Shown here: piece by piece, positions 12,085 to 21,840 of the stretch
Position numbering within the stretch: position 1 is the stretch's first letter
Layout: each line of letters opens with the position of its first letter
From: Alitta virens
Lineage: Eukaryota > Annelida > Polychaeta > Phyllodocida > Nereididae
Reading direction: 5' to 3'
Assembly: GCA_932294295.1 (NCBI GenBank)
Contig: OW028584.1
Span: forward strand, 27,303,970-27,367,969
DNA: 64,000 nt
Notes under the pieces: model-generated
What the model was told of the DNA's origin: nothing
The model's database searches: none
The model's input: only the letters and a program-made list of their open reading frames with translations
Position numbers and translations under genes: made by a program

Positions 12085-12120
12085 AAGAAAAAAAAAAAAA
12101 AAAAAAAAAGTTTAAAAAGA
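12085..12120. repeat. Poly-A run
   Basis: About 22 A residues occur in a purine-rich patch. This may be the tail of a retroposed element, but no body was recognised to its left. Confidence 0.6.
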
Positions 12121-12234
12121 ATTTGAAGCTGAGTGCACCTACTTGATATCTTTATATTGGCACTGACAGACAAATTCATCAGCTGAATTTGCTGAAATGT
12201 AGCTGGATATTATTCAAATGATGTCACATCGGTG

Positions 12235-12310
12235 GTGCCTAGTACATGGGTCTATGCAGGAGCAAGTAAAAGATTCCACCATGTTTTAAATTAGTAACAG
12301 TGTAGTCTCA
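12235..12310 (+). mobile_element. SINE-B fragment
   Basis: It contains GGTCTATGCAGGAGCAAGTA, then AAAGATTCCACCATG, matching the SINE-B body (compare 47,725-47,760). It is short and diverged. Confidence 0.4.
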
Positions 12311-12367
12311 TATTATATACATTTCATTATTTTCATCGTATCAATCATGTTATTGAAACTATCCAAT

Positions 12368-12760
12368 GATCTCATTTCATGTCATCTCATCTCATCTCAG
12401 CTCATATAATTTCATCTCATCTGTATAGTTTAGTAAATAGTTATTAAACCTCATCACGCCTTATCTCATTTCACTCCACATTATTTCATCTAATCTCACC
12501 TCATTTTCCTATCTCATCGTATCTTATCTCATCTCACCTCACCTCATTTCATCTCATCTCTATAGTACAGCAAATATTATATATAGTTATTTGCTCCTCA
12601 TCTCATATCTCCTATCTCATCTTATCATATCTCAGTTCATCTTATTTCATATAATCTCAATAGTAGAGCAAATATTAATTTAACCTCAGCTCACCTCACC
12701 TCACCTCATCTCACCTCACCTCATCTCACCTCACCTCATCTCATATCATCTCATCTCGTC
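12368..12760. repeat. CTCAT pentanucleotide microsatellite
   Basis: CTCAT units with CTTAT, CTCAC and ATTTC variants run through the interval. They are interrupted by short unique pieces, including a TATAGTAnAGnAAATA piece that recurs three times. Confidence 0.9.
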
Positions 12761-13560
12761 TTCATAGTAATTTGAACCTAATGATGCTTCAACACATATT
12801 AAATCTCACTGACCCTAAATATGATATATTTCATCTTTGATAAATCCTATATATAAAGGGTTCATTGGGTGCTTCTGTTCTTTGTAATTAGCAGCACGAA
12901 GAAGATCTTGCTGAAACCTTAGGAGGGTGAAGCATCTTGGGTGAATGGATAGCATTGAATAAGTCATGTCTTAACATCGTTTTATTTTTATATTAGCATT
13001 ATTAAGGCTTGAAATGAAAGGCTTAGAGATGCATTAACTACAGCGTGTTCATTAATAACCAATGCCTCAAAGGTTTACCAACTGTTTCTGATAATGTGCT
13101 TTATTCCGGGATAACGGGAAAGGTTAGAAGGCATTTCCTAGAATTTCATCTCTATCCCGTTTTACTGTAGTGTTGGAAGCTCTAGGTTATGTAGAATATA
13201 AAGGTTTGGATAGAACTGGCCTTGAAATTTGCATGGAAAAAAGTAATTGATCAATTTTTTTTTTTCATCAGTTTTTACAAATTGTGTGACAGTGGTTGGG
13301 TGTGCTTGTATTCAATCGCATCCTTAGCAGTTCTTCATGATATCTGCCACTTTGTCATCATGACTACATACATAGATGCGTTTTTATACAATTCTTGATT
13401 AACTAGGTTTTTTTTCGTTTTTTTTTTTCAGATCACTCCACTTATCACAGTATTCAGTCGCCTCAAATTCAACACAAGTAACTCAGGGGTACCAATGTAT
13501 ATTCTCTAGTTACAAATATATATATATATATATATTTTTTTTTTTTCATTGAAGATGATA
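12761..13560. other. Unrecognised AT-rich DNA
   Basis: No gene or known repeat was recognised. It includes T-runs near 13,254 and 13,411 and an AT run at 13,518-13,535. Confidence 0.45.
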
Positions 13561-13574
13561 TTTAGCCATATCAT

Positions 13575-14030
13575 TGTTAAAGTAACTGAGTAGTTTAGTG
13601 GTGAAAGGTCCAGGTCAGCTTTACTAGAGAATCTGGGGTTCAATTCCTAGCCCAGGAGCTCTTTATGAGATAGATATATATAAAATATAAATATAAACAA
13701 TATATATAAACAATATAAAATCTGTACATATGTAAATACCCACTCCTGCTGCTTATTTGTATTCAGTATTAATCTTCTATGGTGCATATATTTCTGCTAA
13801 TTACCCTGATGGTGCCTTGTTTTTTTCATATGCTTATAGTTGTACATAATTATCAAAAGATGCTTTTAATATGTAACTAAATTATGTTCATGTAGATTGT
13901 TCTTTTATTTTACTTAATCATTATATATATGTATATTTTTATTTTTGTATCCTTGTATTTTATTTTTATGACACATGTATCTCTTTGATGCTCTGAGGTC
14001 AATAAAATTCTATATATATATATACCTGAC
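13575..14030 (+). mobile_element. tRNA-like head and LINE-like 3' end
   Basis: At 13,585-13,665 the DNA reads as a tRNA-like head: GAGTAGTTTAGTGGTGAAAG, then a B-box-like GGGGTTCAATTCCTAGCCC. The right part ends in GGTCAATAAAATTC and a TATATA run, closely resembling the end of the LINE at the left edge of the window. It may be one composite SINE that borrows a LINE tail, or two adjacent fragments. No coding part is left. Confidence 0.4.
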
Positions 14031-14367
14031 ATATTTGTATGCCTTCAATTTCTGCCGAGAACTCATGCAGAGCATCAAGGGATAACGTAAAAAATAGATC
14101 GTTGAATAAGCGTCGCAACACCGTTACAATGCTTGTTCAGTGCCATTTACGAAAATAGTACCTTCTGCAGTTGGTGGAATTCCACGGTAAAGTTGTTTAA
14201 TTTCATAAAAGAAATAAGGCGTAGTAATCACACTTCTTTGTGTGCAGACGACGCGCAGAAGCACTTCCCTCCCTGATTTCAGTGGAGCGGCAAATCGGTT
14301 ATCAGAGCGCCACCTTTCGGAAGAAAACGGCTGTCTCTTGGCATCAATGTCTATGCTAGGGCAATTA

Positions 14368-14460
14368 TCAAACCCCACCTATGGGGTTAATGTGCATTAT
14401 AACGTGGACTGTGTCTTATTAAACCATCATTACGTCTGCCTGAAGTTCACATAACTAAGC
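14368..14460 (+). mobile_element. SINE-B fragment
   Basis: It reads CCCCACCTATGGGGTTAATG, then AACGTGGACTG, then CATCATTACGTCTGCCTG, in the same order as the SINE-B body. Confidence 0.6.
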
Positions 14461-14464
14461 CCCA

Positions 14465-14583
14465 CCCAGATAGCATTCCAAATTGAATCAAGGTCGGTGC
14501 GATGTCGGCGATGTTGAAACAATGTTGTAAGGACGGCGGCCGATATGGAAACGACGCTGTCCCGATTTGGAATACTATCGGGG
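14465..14583 (+). mobile_element. MITE-2 copy 1 (CCCAGATAGCATTCC ends)
   Basis: A 119-bp element has imperfect terminal inverted repeats: CCCAGATAGCATTCCAAAT at the left and CCGATTTGGAATACTATCGG at the right. The middle has GCGATGTCGGCGATGTTG and GACGGCGGCCGATATGG. It has no coding capacity. The target-site duplication is not clear, so the superfamily is open. Confidence 0.8.
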
Positions 14584-15286
14584 CATTCCATGATATCTTC
14601 GATACATCATTACCCCACATTTAAGATCACCTCCCTATTATGACCTGTACAATTTACATGCACACTAGGGTGTGGCTGCTCCCCCTCATTTCAGAAATTT
14701 TAAAGCAAACATTTTTGAATTTTTTTTGGAGGTGAGGTAAGGTTATGTTCATTGGGAGTATCTCAAAATAGACAAAGAGAAAGAATGAAATCATATCTGA
14801 AGCATTATGATTCTGAATTGCTTTAACATCGGAGTAGCTTTGCTGATGAACCAATGTGACATGTGGACCACCATGGTATGTAGTTGTCAGTTATCAATCA
14901 TTATATAAAACTTGTTCGCTTGTGCATTTTAGAAAATCTTTTTAGGAGTTGATTGATTGTTGAATGAAATTGTCTTGGAAAGCAATTTTTCAGCAAATGT
15001 AGCAATTTCCCCATCTATCGGCTCTTCCGTGTCACACTGGATCTATGAACGGCATAGGTATCACAGGGTGAAATTCAGAAATGTTTGTGCAAAATGATCT
15101 TAGCAAGTTCAGATTTCATAAAATATTGATGTTCCATAGAAATTCAATGACAACAGTTACTGTTTTCTGACTACTCAGAAAGATATTGGTGCTAGCTCTG
15201 AAGAATAATTGGCTGGAATTTACAGTGAACTTATTATAATAAATAATCTTTAAATTTCAGAAGTCTACAAATATCTCCTCGATTTC
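14584..15286. other. Unrecognised DNA
   Basis: No gene or known repeat was recognised on either strand. Confidence 0.4.
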
Positions 15287-15631
15287 TCAAAGTTTATAGC
15301 ATCCCATAATAAGTTCATCGACATGTTTCCAGCAGGCACACCTCAACAACGCTTGGCATAACTTCTGCTGGATACAAATGCACCTTGCTGTCAGTGACGT
15401 AAGACAATCACCAATGGTGTCCCCTTTGTAGTCTTGCATAGGGATCCCTATTAAGTCTTGAATTTCTTTGTACAATAACTCCTCTACCATTTACTCAATG
15501 TTTATTTCGGCATTCTTTTTCATATAATGGCATAACACATTCAACTTTCTGGTCTGTGTACCAATAATAGATTTTGAAGTATAGAAACAACACAGCACAT
15601 CTTTCCTAGTAGCAAATTTGACCCCTCCATA
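15287..15631 (-). pseudogene. Decayed protein fragment, possibly transposase-derived
   Basis: On the minus strand one frame runs about 115 residues with a single internal stop (TAA, complement of 15,491-15,493). Upstream of it lie TRKDVLCCFYTSKSIIG and RKLNVLCHYMKKN. Downstream lie a GDTIGDCLTSLTARCICIQQ block and ACWKHVDELIMGC. It then ends at a stop. The composition is protein-like. The block ending in Cys-x-Lys-His-x-x-Glu-Leu resembles conserved segments of repetitive RNase-H-fold proteins in marine invertebrate genomes, but I cannot name the family with certainty. The frame and stop are seen; the origin is inference. Confidence 0.35.
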
Positions 15632-16850
15632 TTTTTACCATTTGGGGTTGGTAACGTACCAAGGAGGAATTAACGAGAGTCTATTTTCTCATAAGCTTGA
15701 TTTTTTTATCTCTTTCCATTAAAAGCCATGAATCATAATGTCTTCTATGCAAATATTTCTTTACCCAACCTTGATCATATGCACCACATTGACAACACTG
15801 AACTAAGAATCAACCAGTTAATGAGGTCTATGGTCTCTGCACTTTACAATGTATGAGGCTTCTCAGGCTGTCAACCCAGAATTAGCTTTCTAAGGATCAA
15901 CCACTTATTCTTCTTACTGGAGGCCAGTGAAGGGTCCGCATGAGAACCCAAATGAGCAAGAAAAGTAAATATATGGAATATTATTAGAATTTCAAAAGCC
16001 GGAGTACCTAATAAACAGTATTTTACAGTATATAAGAAGACTTTGTGTTTATGGAAAAAACCAGATGAGGAACCCCTAAACATTGACAGAATCACATAAG
16101 ACTTGGCATGTGAGTTTATCTTATCACTCGTAAAAAAGGTCAGGCCTTCTATGTGATGGTTGGGCGAACAGCCACTCCCTGACGTACACCAAATGTTTTA
16201 CTGAAGAGGTACTATTGTAAAGCTTAGAATCTACCATTGTGACGTCATAACTATGATGCCAGCCAAATCGCGTGCAAACCCAGCTCAACTTATCGAACCC
16301 AACAACTGGGTACATCGTACTTTGTGAGAAGCTAATAAAATATAAAAATGAGAGAACTCTTTGCCCCAGTATTCATTTGTTTCTTGCCAGAAATGTTTTT
16401 TATGGCCCAAAAAACAAACAAGCAAACGGTTTAAGGACCCCTAATAGCAATAGTTAAAGTCTTCTTGTGCAAAAGCAATAAAATTTAACAGGACAACCAA
16501 TGAAAGAGCCTTTAAAAAGTGGTTTAAAAAGTCCAACATTTTCAGCCCTTGCCTAATGACCAGAATGTTTGAAAAGTTTGTTTTTATTCCATCAGTCAAC
16601 ATGTGTAATATCAAATTTCAGAGCTCCACCCACGCAGGTGAACTGATTCTACAATTACCAATTCACATGAACAAGTTCATTGAAGAGATTAAATATCCAA
16701 CTAAAGGATGTTTTCACGAAGCTTTTATTGGAAACGAATGTAGCACGAATCGGCTCTTATTTCTGACATATAAAAAGTAAATTGTGGTGTGCTAAAAACA
16801 CGATTTTCCCAAACTTTGATGTATTAACTTTAGTATGAATATGACAATAT
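15632..16850. other. Unrecognised AT-rich DNA
   Basis: No exon or repeat family was recognised. Short frames at 16,272-16,457 and 16,556-16,780 have no domain or splice support. Confidence 0.4.
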
Positions 16851-17011
16851 GGTTGGGTGAGTGGATTATGACTTTATATCCTGAATATCTGCACCTGTTT
16901 AGCTAATTAGGACCGTGGCAATGAGATGAAGGATGAAACAGCCATCCAACTTAAGCGCAACCGGGAATTGCACCCGGGACCCAGTGGTTGGAAGCTAGGC
17001 TTTCACCCCTA
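16851..17011 (-). mobile_element. SINE-A copy 4
   Basis: Reverse orientation. The + strand has GGTTGGGTGAGTGGATTATG, CTGAATATCTGCACCTG, GACCGTGGCAATGAGATGAAG and GGGAATTGCACCCGGGACCC. The A-box end has decayed. Confidence 0.85.
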
Positions 17012-17164
17012 AATATAACAAGAGACAAACTTATTGATTGAAAGTCTCTTATAATACCTAATTATATATCTGTGTTGATGAAGACCAATCTAAAAAACAA
17101 AAATTGGTGAAGTGGTCTTAATATTATGGCTACAGCTTATTCTAGCTGCAATTAATATCACAAA

Positions 17165-17283
17165 CCCAGATAGCATTCCAAATCGTATCAATATTGGCAT
17201 GACATCGATGATGTTGATACGACGTTGTACCGACAACGGCCAACATAGGAACGATGCTGGCCCGATTTGGAATACTCTCTGAG
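17165..17283 (+). mobile_element. MITE-2 copy 2
   Basis: The left end is CCCAGATAGCATTCCAAATC and the right end CCCGATTTGGAATACTCTC. The interior GATGATGTTGATACGACGTTG matches copy 1 in the same orientation. Confidence 0.82.
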
Positions 17284-18839
17284 AACTCCAGTCCACAGGT
17301 TCATCAGCAGTTTTCCATACACTTGGTTTGGCTGGTATATGTCCAACCTATTGGTGACGTGTTATGCATTTTCAGAATTGACTAGAAACATTTTATTTGA
17401 ATGATAAAATACGATTGTTTTTCTGGAAATTACCAAAAGAAGCTAGAGCCCCACAGCCTGGTGGCCACAGAATATGGAGAGTGAGAGTGTGTTGATTACA
17501 TGAAGGTCTGTTTCACATCATGAAGTACATAATGTACAGCAAACACATTCACTTTTTAACGACATTTAAATGACATTGTTTATGAAAACATGGGAAATCA
17601 TGTACAGAGATATGCATGTGGGATAGCAGGACCAACCTTCTCTATCCACAAGATAAAAAACATTTCAGGCATAACTATTATGTGATAGTAGATAACATTC
17701 AGTTGTCAAAAGCATGACAGAACTAGCCACTATAAAAAATCCTAGTCCAGGGGCTGACATTCAAAAGTAGCTAATGCCTTGATTTTGGTTTTTCCCGTTA
17801 ACCTTTTTTCATGACCAAAAGTTTAAAAGGCGTAGAGAAAATATCTCAGGAACTCAATCAGTGATGTTTAAGCCATTCAGTGAAACTGATATGAGAAAAA
17901 TCCCTCTTACATTGGAGAAAATCTGGTTCATACGGCAGAGACATTTTTTCCTTAAATTTGTTACAAAAATGTGATAACTACGCTGGAACATTCAAGTGTA
18001 TAGTTTTAATTAACAAGTTTCCATTGACCTTATCAAAAGCATTTGCAATATAGTCGAAACATCTAGGTGGAAAAAAACTTCAATAATAAATTTTGTTATT
18101 ACACCTGATTTCATTGACATGGAAGCAAAATACCAGATGATGTCATGAGAAAAAGTCCTGGGAATACCATTGGCCAAAGGACTGCCCTAACCAATGGGAG
18201 TCTTTCATTCACATTGTCATCTGGAGTTTCTTTTCCAAGTCAATGAAATTAGCTGTAATATGTAACTGTTTGTAAGAGTGAAGTTATTTGATAAACTGCA
18301 TCATGCGTACATGTGGGATTTTGCAGTGTTTGATGAATTTGTAATAAAATATGAACACTTTTCCTTTTCGTGCATGCAAACATTTATAGTATTTAATAGC
18401 AATTGGAGGCCTATAGACAGGTCTGGCTCCTGGGCCCTAATCAGTATAAATCCGGCACTGCTATGCATTGTTGCATTGCACACAAAGTATGTATATGTAC
18501 CTAATATGGATTATTTTTTCCCTGAATATTCTGGTGTTTTATGACTTTGAAACAATGCCAATTATTTATACATTAGAAACTAGATCAAAGGGAATTTAAT
18601 AGTACATGTTGGGCACGTGAGGAGCAACACAAATATCAGGTGCTGTGCATAAGAATTATATGACAATTTGCACAGCTAGCTGTCGACCAAAACATTGGAA
18701 AATTGCCTAATTGAAAGACAATCTATTTAGTAATATTTGTATACACATTTAAAACCACTCCAAACAGCCTGTACCAAACATATTTCTGTGATTTTGATAT
18801 TTATCATGTTAATAGTGTGTTACATTATTCAATATTTCA
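17284..18839. other. Unrecognised AT-rich DNA
   Basis: No gene or known repeat was recognised. The overlapping frames at 18,278-18,544 (+) and 18,301-18,483 (-) are not convincing. Confidence 0.4.
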
Positions 18840-18865
18840 ACTACTACTACTACTACTACTACTAC
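18840..18865. repeat. CTA trinucleotide repeat
   Basis: About eight CTA units lie immediately left of the Tc1-type element. Confidence 0.9.
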
Positions 18866-18876
18866 ATATGTATGTA

Positions 18877-19731
18877 AAGTTGGTTTCAAAAGTATTCATC
18901 CCCCTTGGAATTTGCAGGCCGATATACCAGATACAATTCTATACAGGACAAAATGGTACATGCAATCATTACAACTTTTTTGGAGGTGATGATTTACCAT
19001 ATTTTGTAAATTTCTTACGTAACCAGCACAGTTAAGAACTCATATAAATGACATTTTAGAGTAGGGGCATGAAGTAGTGAATATTTTCATTGTTTCTCTG
19101 TAAATATTTATTAGATTTTCTCAGAATTTACTGGAATTCACACAGGAAATCTATTTATGTTAAATGTAATGGGATATCGGCTGGGTGGCTGAAATTATGA
19201 GGGACTTTTGAAGAGCAATTAATTGGTAAAAATACATAAAAAATTACATCTTATGCCTCAAAAGCCAATCTTTTGTTCTTGGTTCAAAATTACATGGACA
19301 AACAAAAGCGGAAGTTTTCAAACACCATAATATTACTATTTAATCTAAATAAGTGGAAAACACAGCATTTTTAATGAAATAACATTACGTGGTAAAACCA
19401 CTTTAGTTTAAAAAGTAACGATGACATTGCAGCTATTCTCTGTAACTAACCAGCTGATGACTAGGAAAGAACCATAGTTATGAGACTATAGGCCATATTA
19501 ACGTGCCCCTACCCCAGAATGGCATGCATATGAGTTTACCATATACCATACACAGGTTATGCAACATTACAAAACAGTTGCAAAGTGCCTTTAGAATAAG
19601 CAAAATATGATAAATTATCACCTCCATGAAAATGGTGATGCTTGCAAGCGCCATTTTTGTCATATGTAGAATTATAGTTAGCATATTTCCATGCAAACTC
19701 CATGGAGGATGAATACTTTTGCTATACACTG
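18877..19731. mobile_element. Tc1-type element without transposase
   Basis: The two ends are inverted copies about 150 bp long. The left begins AAGTTGGTTTCAAAAGTATTC. The right, read on the minus strand, begins CAGTGTATAGCAAAAGTATTC. Both continue with CATCC, then a matching GGAGGTGATRATTTA segment further in. CAGTG followed by GCAAAAGTATTCA is the classic end of Tc1-like transposons in animals. TA dinucleotides flank both sides (18,875-18,876 and 19,732-19,733). The 855-bp body has no transposase frame, so it is a non-autonomous or deleted copy. It sits in the intron 69 bp past the donor of the 19,801-19,962 exon. Confidence 0.8.
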
Positions 19732-19800
19732 TACCCTTAATTTGTATACACATCTCTCGTCAAAAGACAATAAAACTAAAAGGGGAAAATAACATCTTAC

Positions 19801-19962
19801 CTGGTTTAGCACTGCCCCTTGCCAATTTGCACCTGTGGGGTAAACATTCACCCCAATCCGACCACTTGGACACCACACAGTCCATAGGGCAGGGTATTTC
19901 GCAGGGTTTGACCTGAGCCGGCCTAGGGGGGTCGCAGTGGTACGTTGGAACGGGTACATTGT
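19801..19962 (-). CDS. THSD7: THSD7-like gene, third visible exon
   Basis: Read on the minus strand, this 162-nt exon follows the acceptor ATATTTTCAG and ends at the donor GTAAGA. Both introns are phase 1, so the exon is symmetric. It encodes 53 whole codons. A segment holding HCDPPRPAQVKPC closes the previous thrombospondin type-1 repeat. CEIPCPMDC then links to the next repeat, and SKWSDWGEC opens it. WSDW is a W-x-x-W motif, which in this family is C-mannosylated. The CSxTCG O-fucose site is missing (ECLPHRC instead). Its first two bases complete a codon begun by the last base of the 24,299-24,405 exon. THSD7A and THSD7B alternate two repeat types joined by Cys-Pro-x-Asp-Cys, as here. The next exon downstream was not found. 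Confidence 0.88.
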
Positions 19963-20478
19963 CTGAAAATATTTCGATGAAATAAGAATCAAATTGCAAC
20001 TGTGGTAGGATATTACATTTTAAATTAAACATCAAACTCTGAATATGGCCTTTTATCATTGAGTATATATTATCATATTTTTCCAATTATTTCGGTATAT
20101 TTTCATAAATATCTTTTATATATATATATATAAAATGACAAATAGATCAGAACAGACCTCACGTTGTCAATAATTTGAATATATCTACTGAAAATTCTAT
20201 GAACAATAGTTAGATAGGATTATAACTGATTTTTTCATGGGAAAACGCAAAGTATGGATCCTCTATATATTGAAAAACTTAAGTTAATATTATGTTTTAA
20301 GATTTTCGCACATACATGTAAATGGCAGTGTTTGATCATCAGTGTTCATGTTAATTGAAAAAACCCCACTGTTTTTGTAAATCAACTAGTATGATGGTGT
20401 TAAAATGAAACCTAGTTTACCATATCAGCATTACATTTGCCTCTGATGGTTGATCATATACATATCAGTCTCTCCCAG

Positions 20479-21090
20479 ACGTCTGTATGTCTGTACAAAG
20501 ACGTCTGTATGTCTGATAAAGACGTCTGTATGTCCGTATAAAGACGTCTGTATGTCTGTAAAAAGACGTCTGAATGTCCGTATAAAGACATCTGTATGTC
20601 CGTATTAAGACGTCTGTATGTCCGCATAAAGACCTCTGTATGTCTTATAAAGACGTCTGTATGTCTGTATAAAGACCTCTGTTGTCTGATAAAGATGTCT
20701 GTATGTCTGTATAAAAATGTCTGTATGTCTTATAAAGATGGCTGTATGTCTGTATAAAGACATCTGTATGTCTGTATAAAGATGTCTGTAAGTCTGATAA
20801 AGACGTCTGTATGTCCGTATAAAGACCTCTGTATGTCTTATAAAGATGGCTGTATGTCTGTATAAAGACGTCTGTATGTCTGTATAAAGACGTCTGTTGT
20901 CTGATAAAGATGTCTGTATGTCTGTATAAAGATGTCTGTATGTCTTATAAAGATGTCTGCATGTCTGTATAAAGACGTCTGTATGTCTGTATAAAGACGT
21001 CTGTATGTCTGTATGTCTGTATAAAGACGTCTGTATGTCTGTATAAAGACGTCTGTATAAAGACATCTGTATGTCTGTCTGTCTGTATGT
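20479..21090. repeat. Minisatellite, unit about 20 bp (AAAGACGTCTGTATGTCTGT)
   Basis: About thirty imperfect units combine AAAGACGTCTGTATGTC with TGTATA spacers, varying between GACGTCT, GATGTCT and GACCTCT. The 169-residue minus-strand frame across it is repeat translation. Each full unit carries the palindrome AGACGTCT. Confidence 0.93.
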
Positions 21091-21299
21091 CATCTTATTT
21101 TTTCCTGCTCTCAAAATTTACGTAATCTTATATACCTGGATAAGTATGCTTTTATGACGGAGTCATCCAATAAGTCAGTGCAAAAATGTCAGACGAAGTT
21201 ACTTGGTAAAAATATCATTTGAAGTTTTCGTTGCTTATTTGATGTGTGCTTACTGATCATCATCAGGTTTTTAACAGTATTTCCGTTTGATATTTTTAA

Positions 21300-21345
21300 T
21301 GTATGATGTTTTTTTTTTCCTTTTTTTTTTTCTTTTTGGAAATTG
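21300..21345. repeat. T-rich run
   Basis: A run of T residues broken by single C residues lies at 21,308-21,340. Confidence 0.6.
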
Positions 21346-21525
21346 GCAGAGTATGAATGTGAATCAATAAATCACTCTTTGCCTGGTGTTAAAAAAATCT
21401 ATTTTTCCCCAGGCTGCTAGCTTGCCTTAATGCAAAGCGTCAGGTAACGGAGTATCAGTTCAAATGCTGCAATAAGAGCAAGTCGGAAACATGATACAGA
21501 GAAATAAAGATGTAACGATTGTGTG

Positions 21526-21840
21526 GGTGCTGTGGGCCAGTTGATAAGGTTTTGTACTCTTATTATGCAGATGGTCATGGGTTCAAACCCAGCCACGGCA
21601 TGGAGGAACTGAGCAGATCCTCCTTGAACCACTGCTTCACTCCACCCAGGTGTAAATGGGAACTTGGCTATAGGCAGTGATGGCGATTGTAGAGTGCTTG
21701 ACCAAAGGAGTGCTGTAATGGCCTCACACTGGCTGTATACTCCTCCGGGAGTTGAGAAAGGCTTAAGCTAAAACAGGCCTGCCAGTGGCATAAATTGTAA
21801 TGTCGGCTGAGCTTGTCGAAGGCAGCAGATACTAAACCGA
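21526..21840 (+). mobile_element. SINE-C copy 1 (tRNA-derived)
   Basis: The head has GTGGGCCAGTTGATAAGG (A-box-like) and ATGGGTTCAAACCCAGCC (B-box-like). The body contains CTCCACCCAGGTGTAAATGG and GAGTTGAGAAAGGCTTAAGC, and the tail is ACATTAAAATTAC. The second copy at 41.0 kb shares the GAGAAAGGCT-x-A-x-GCT-x-AAACAGG block. The CACCCAGGTGTAAATGG word is reminiscent of core domains shared by several animal SINEs; that link is from memory and unverified. Confidence 0.7.

Noticed and set aside
18817..19753. Two short frames, plus and minus, with similar peptides
   Set aside because: They fall in the two inverted ends of the Tc1-type element; the similarity reflects the inverted repeat and not two genes.
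20605..21114. 169-residue open frame on the minus strand
   Set aside because: It is translation of the 20-bp minisatellite; the repeated His-Thr-Asp-Ile-Gln words follow the DNA unit.
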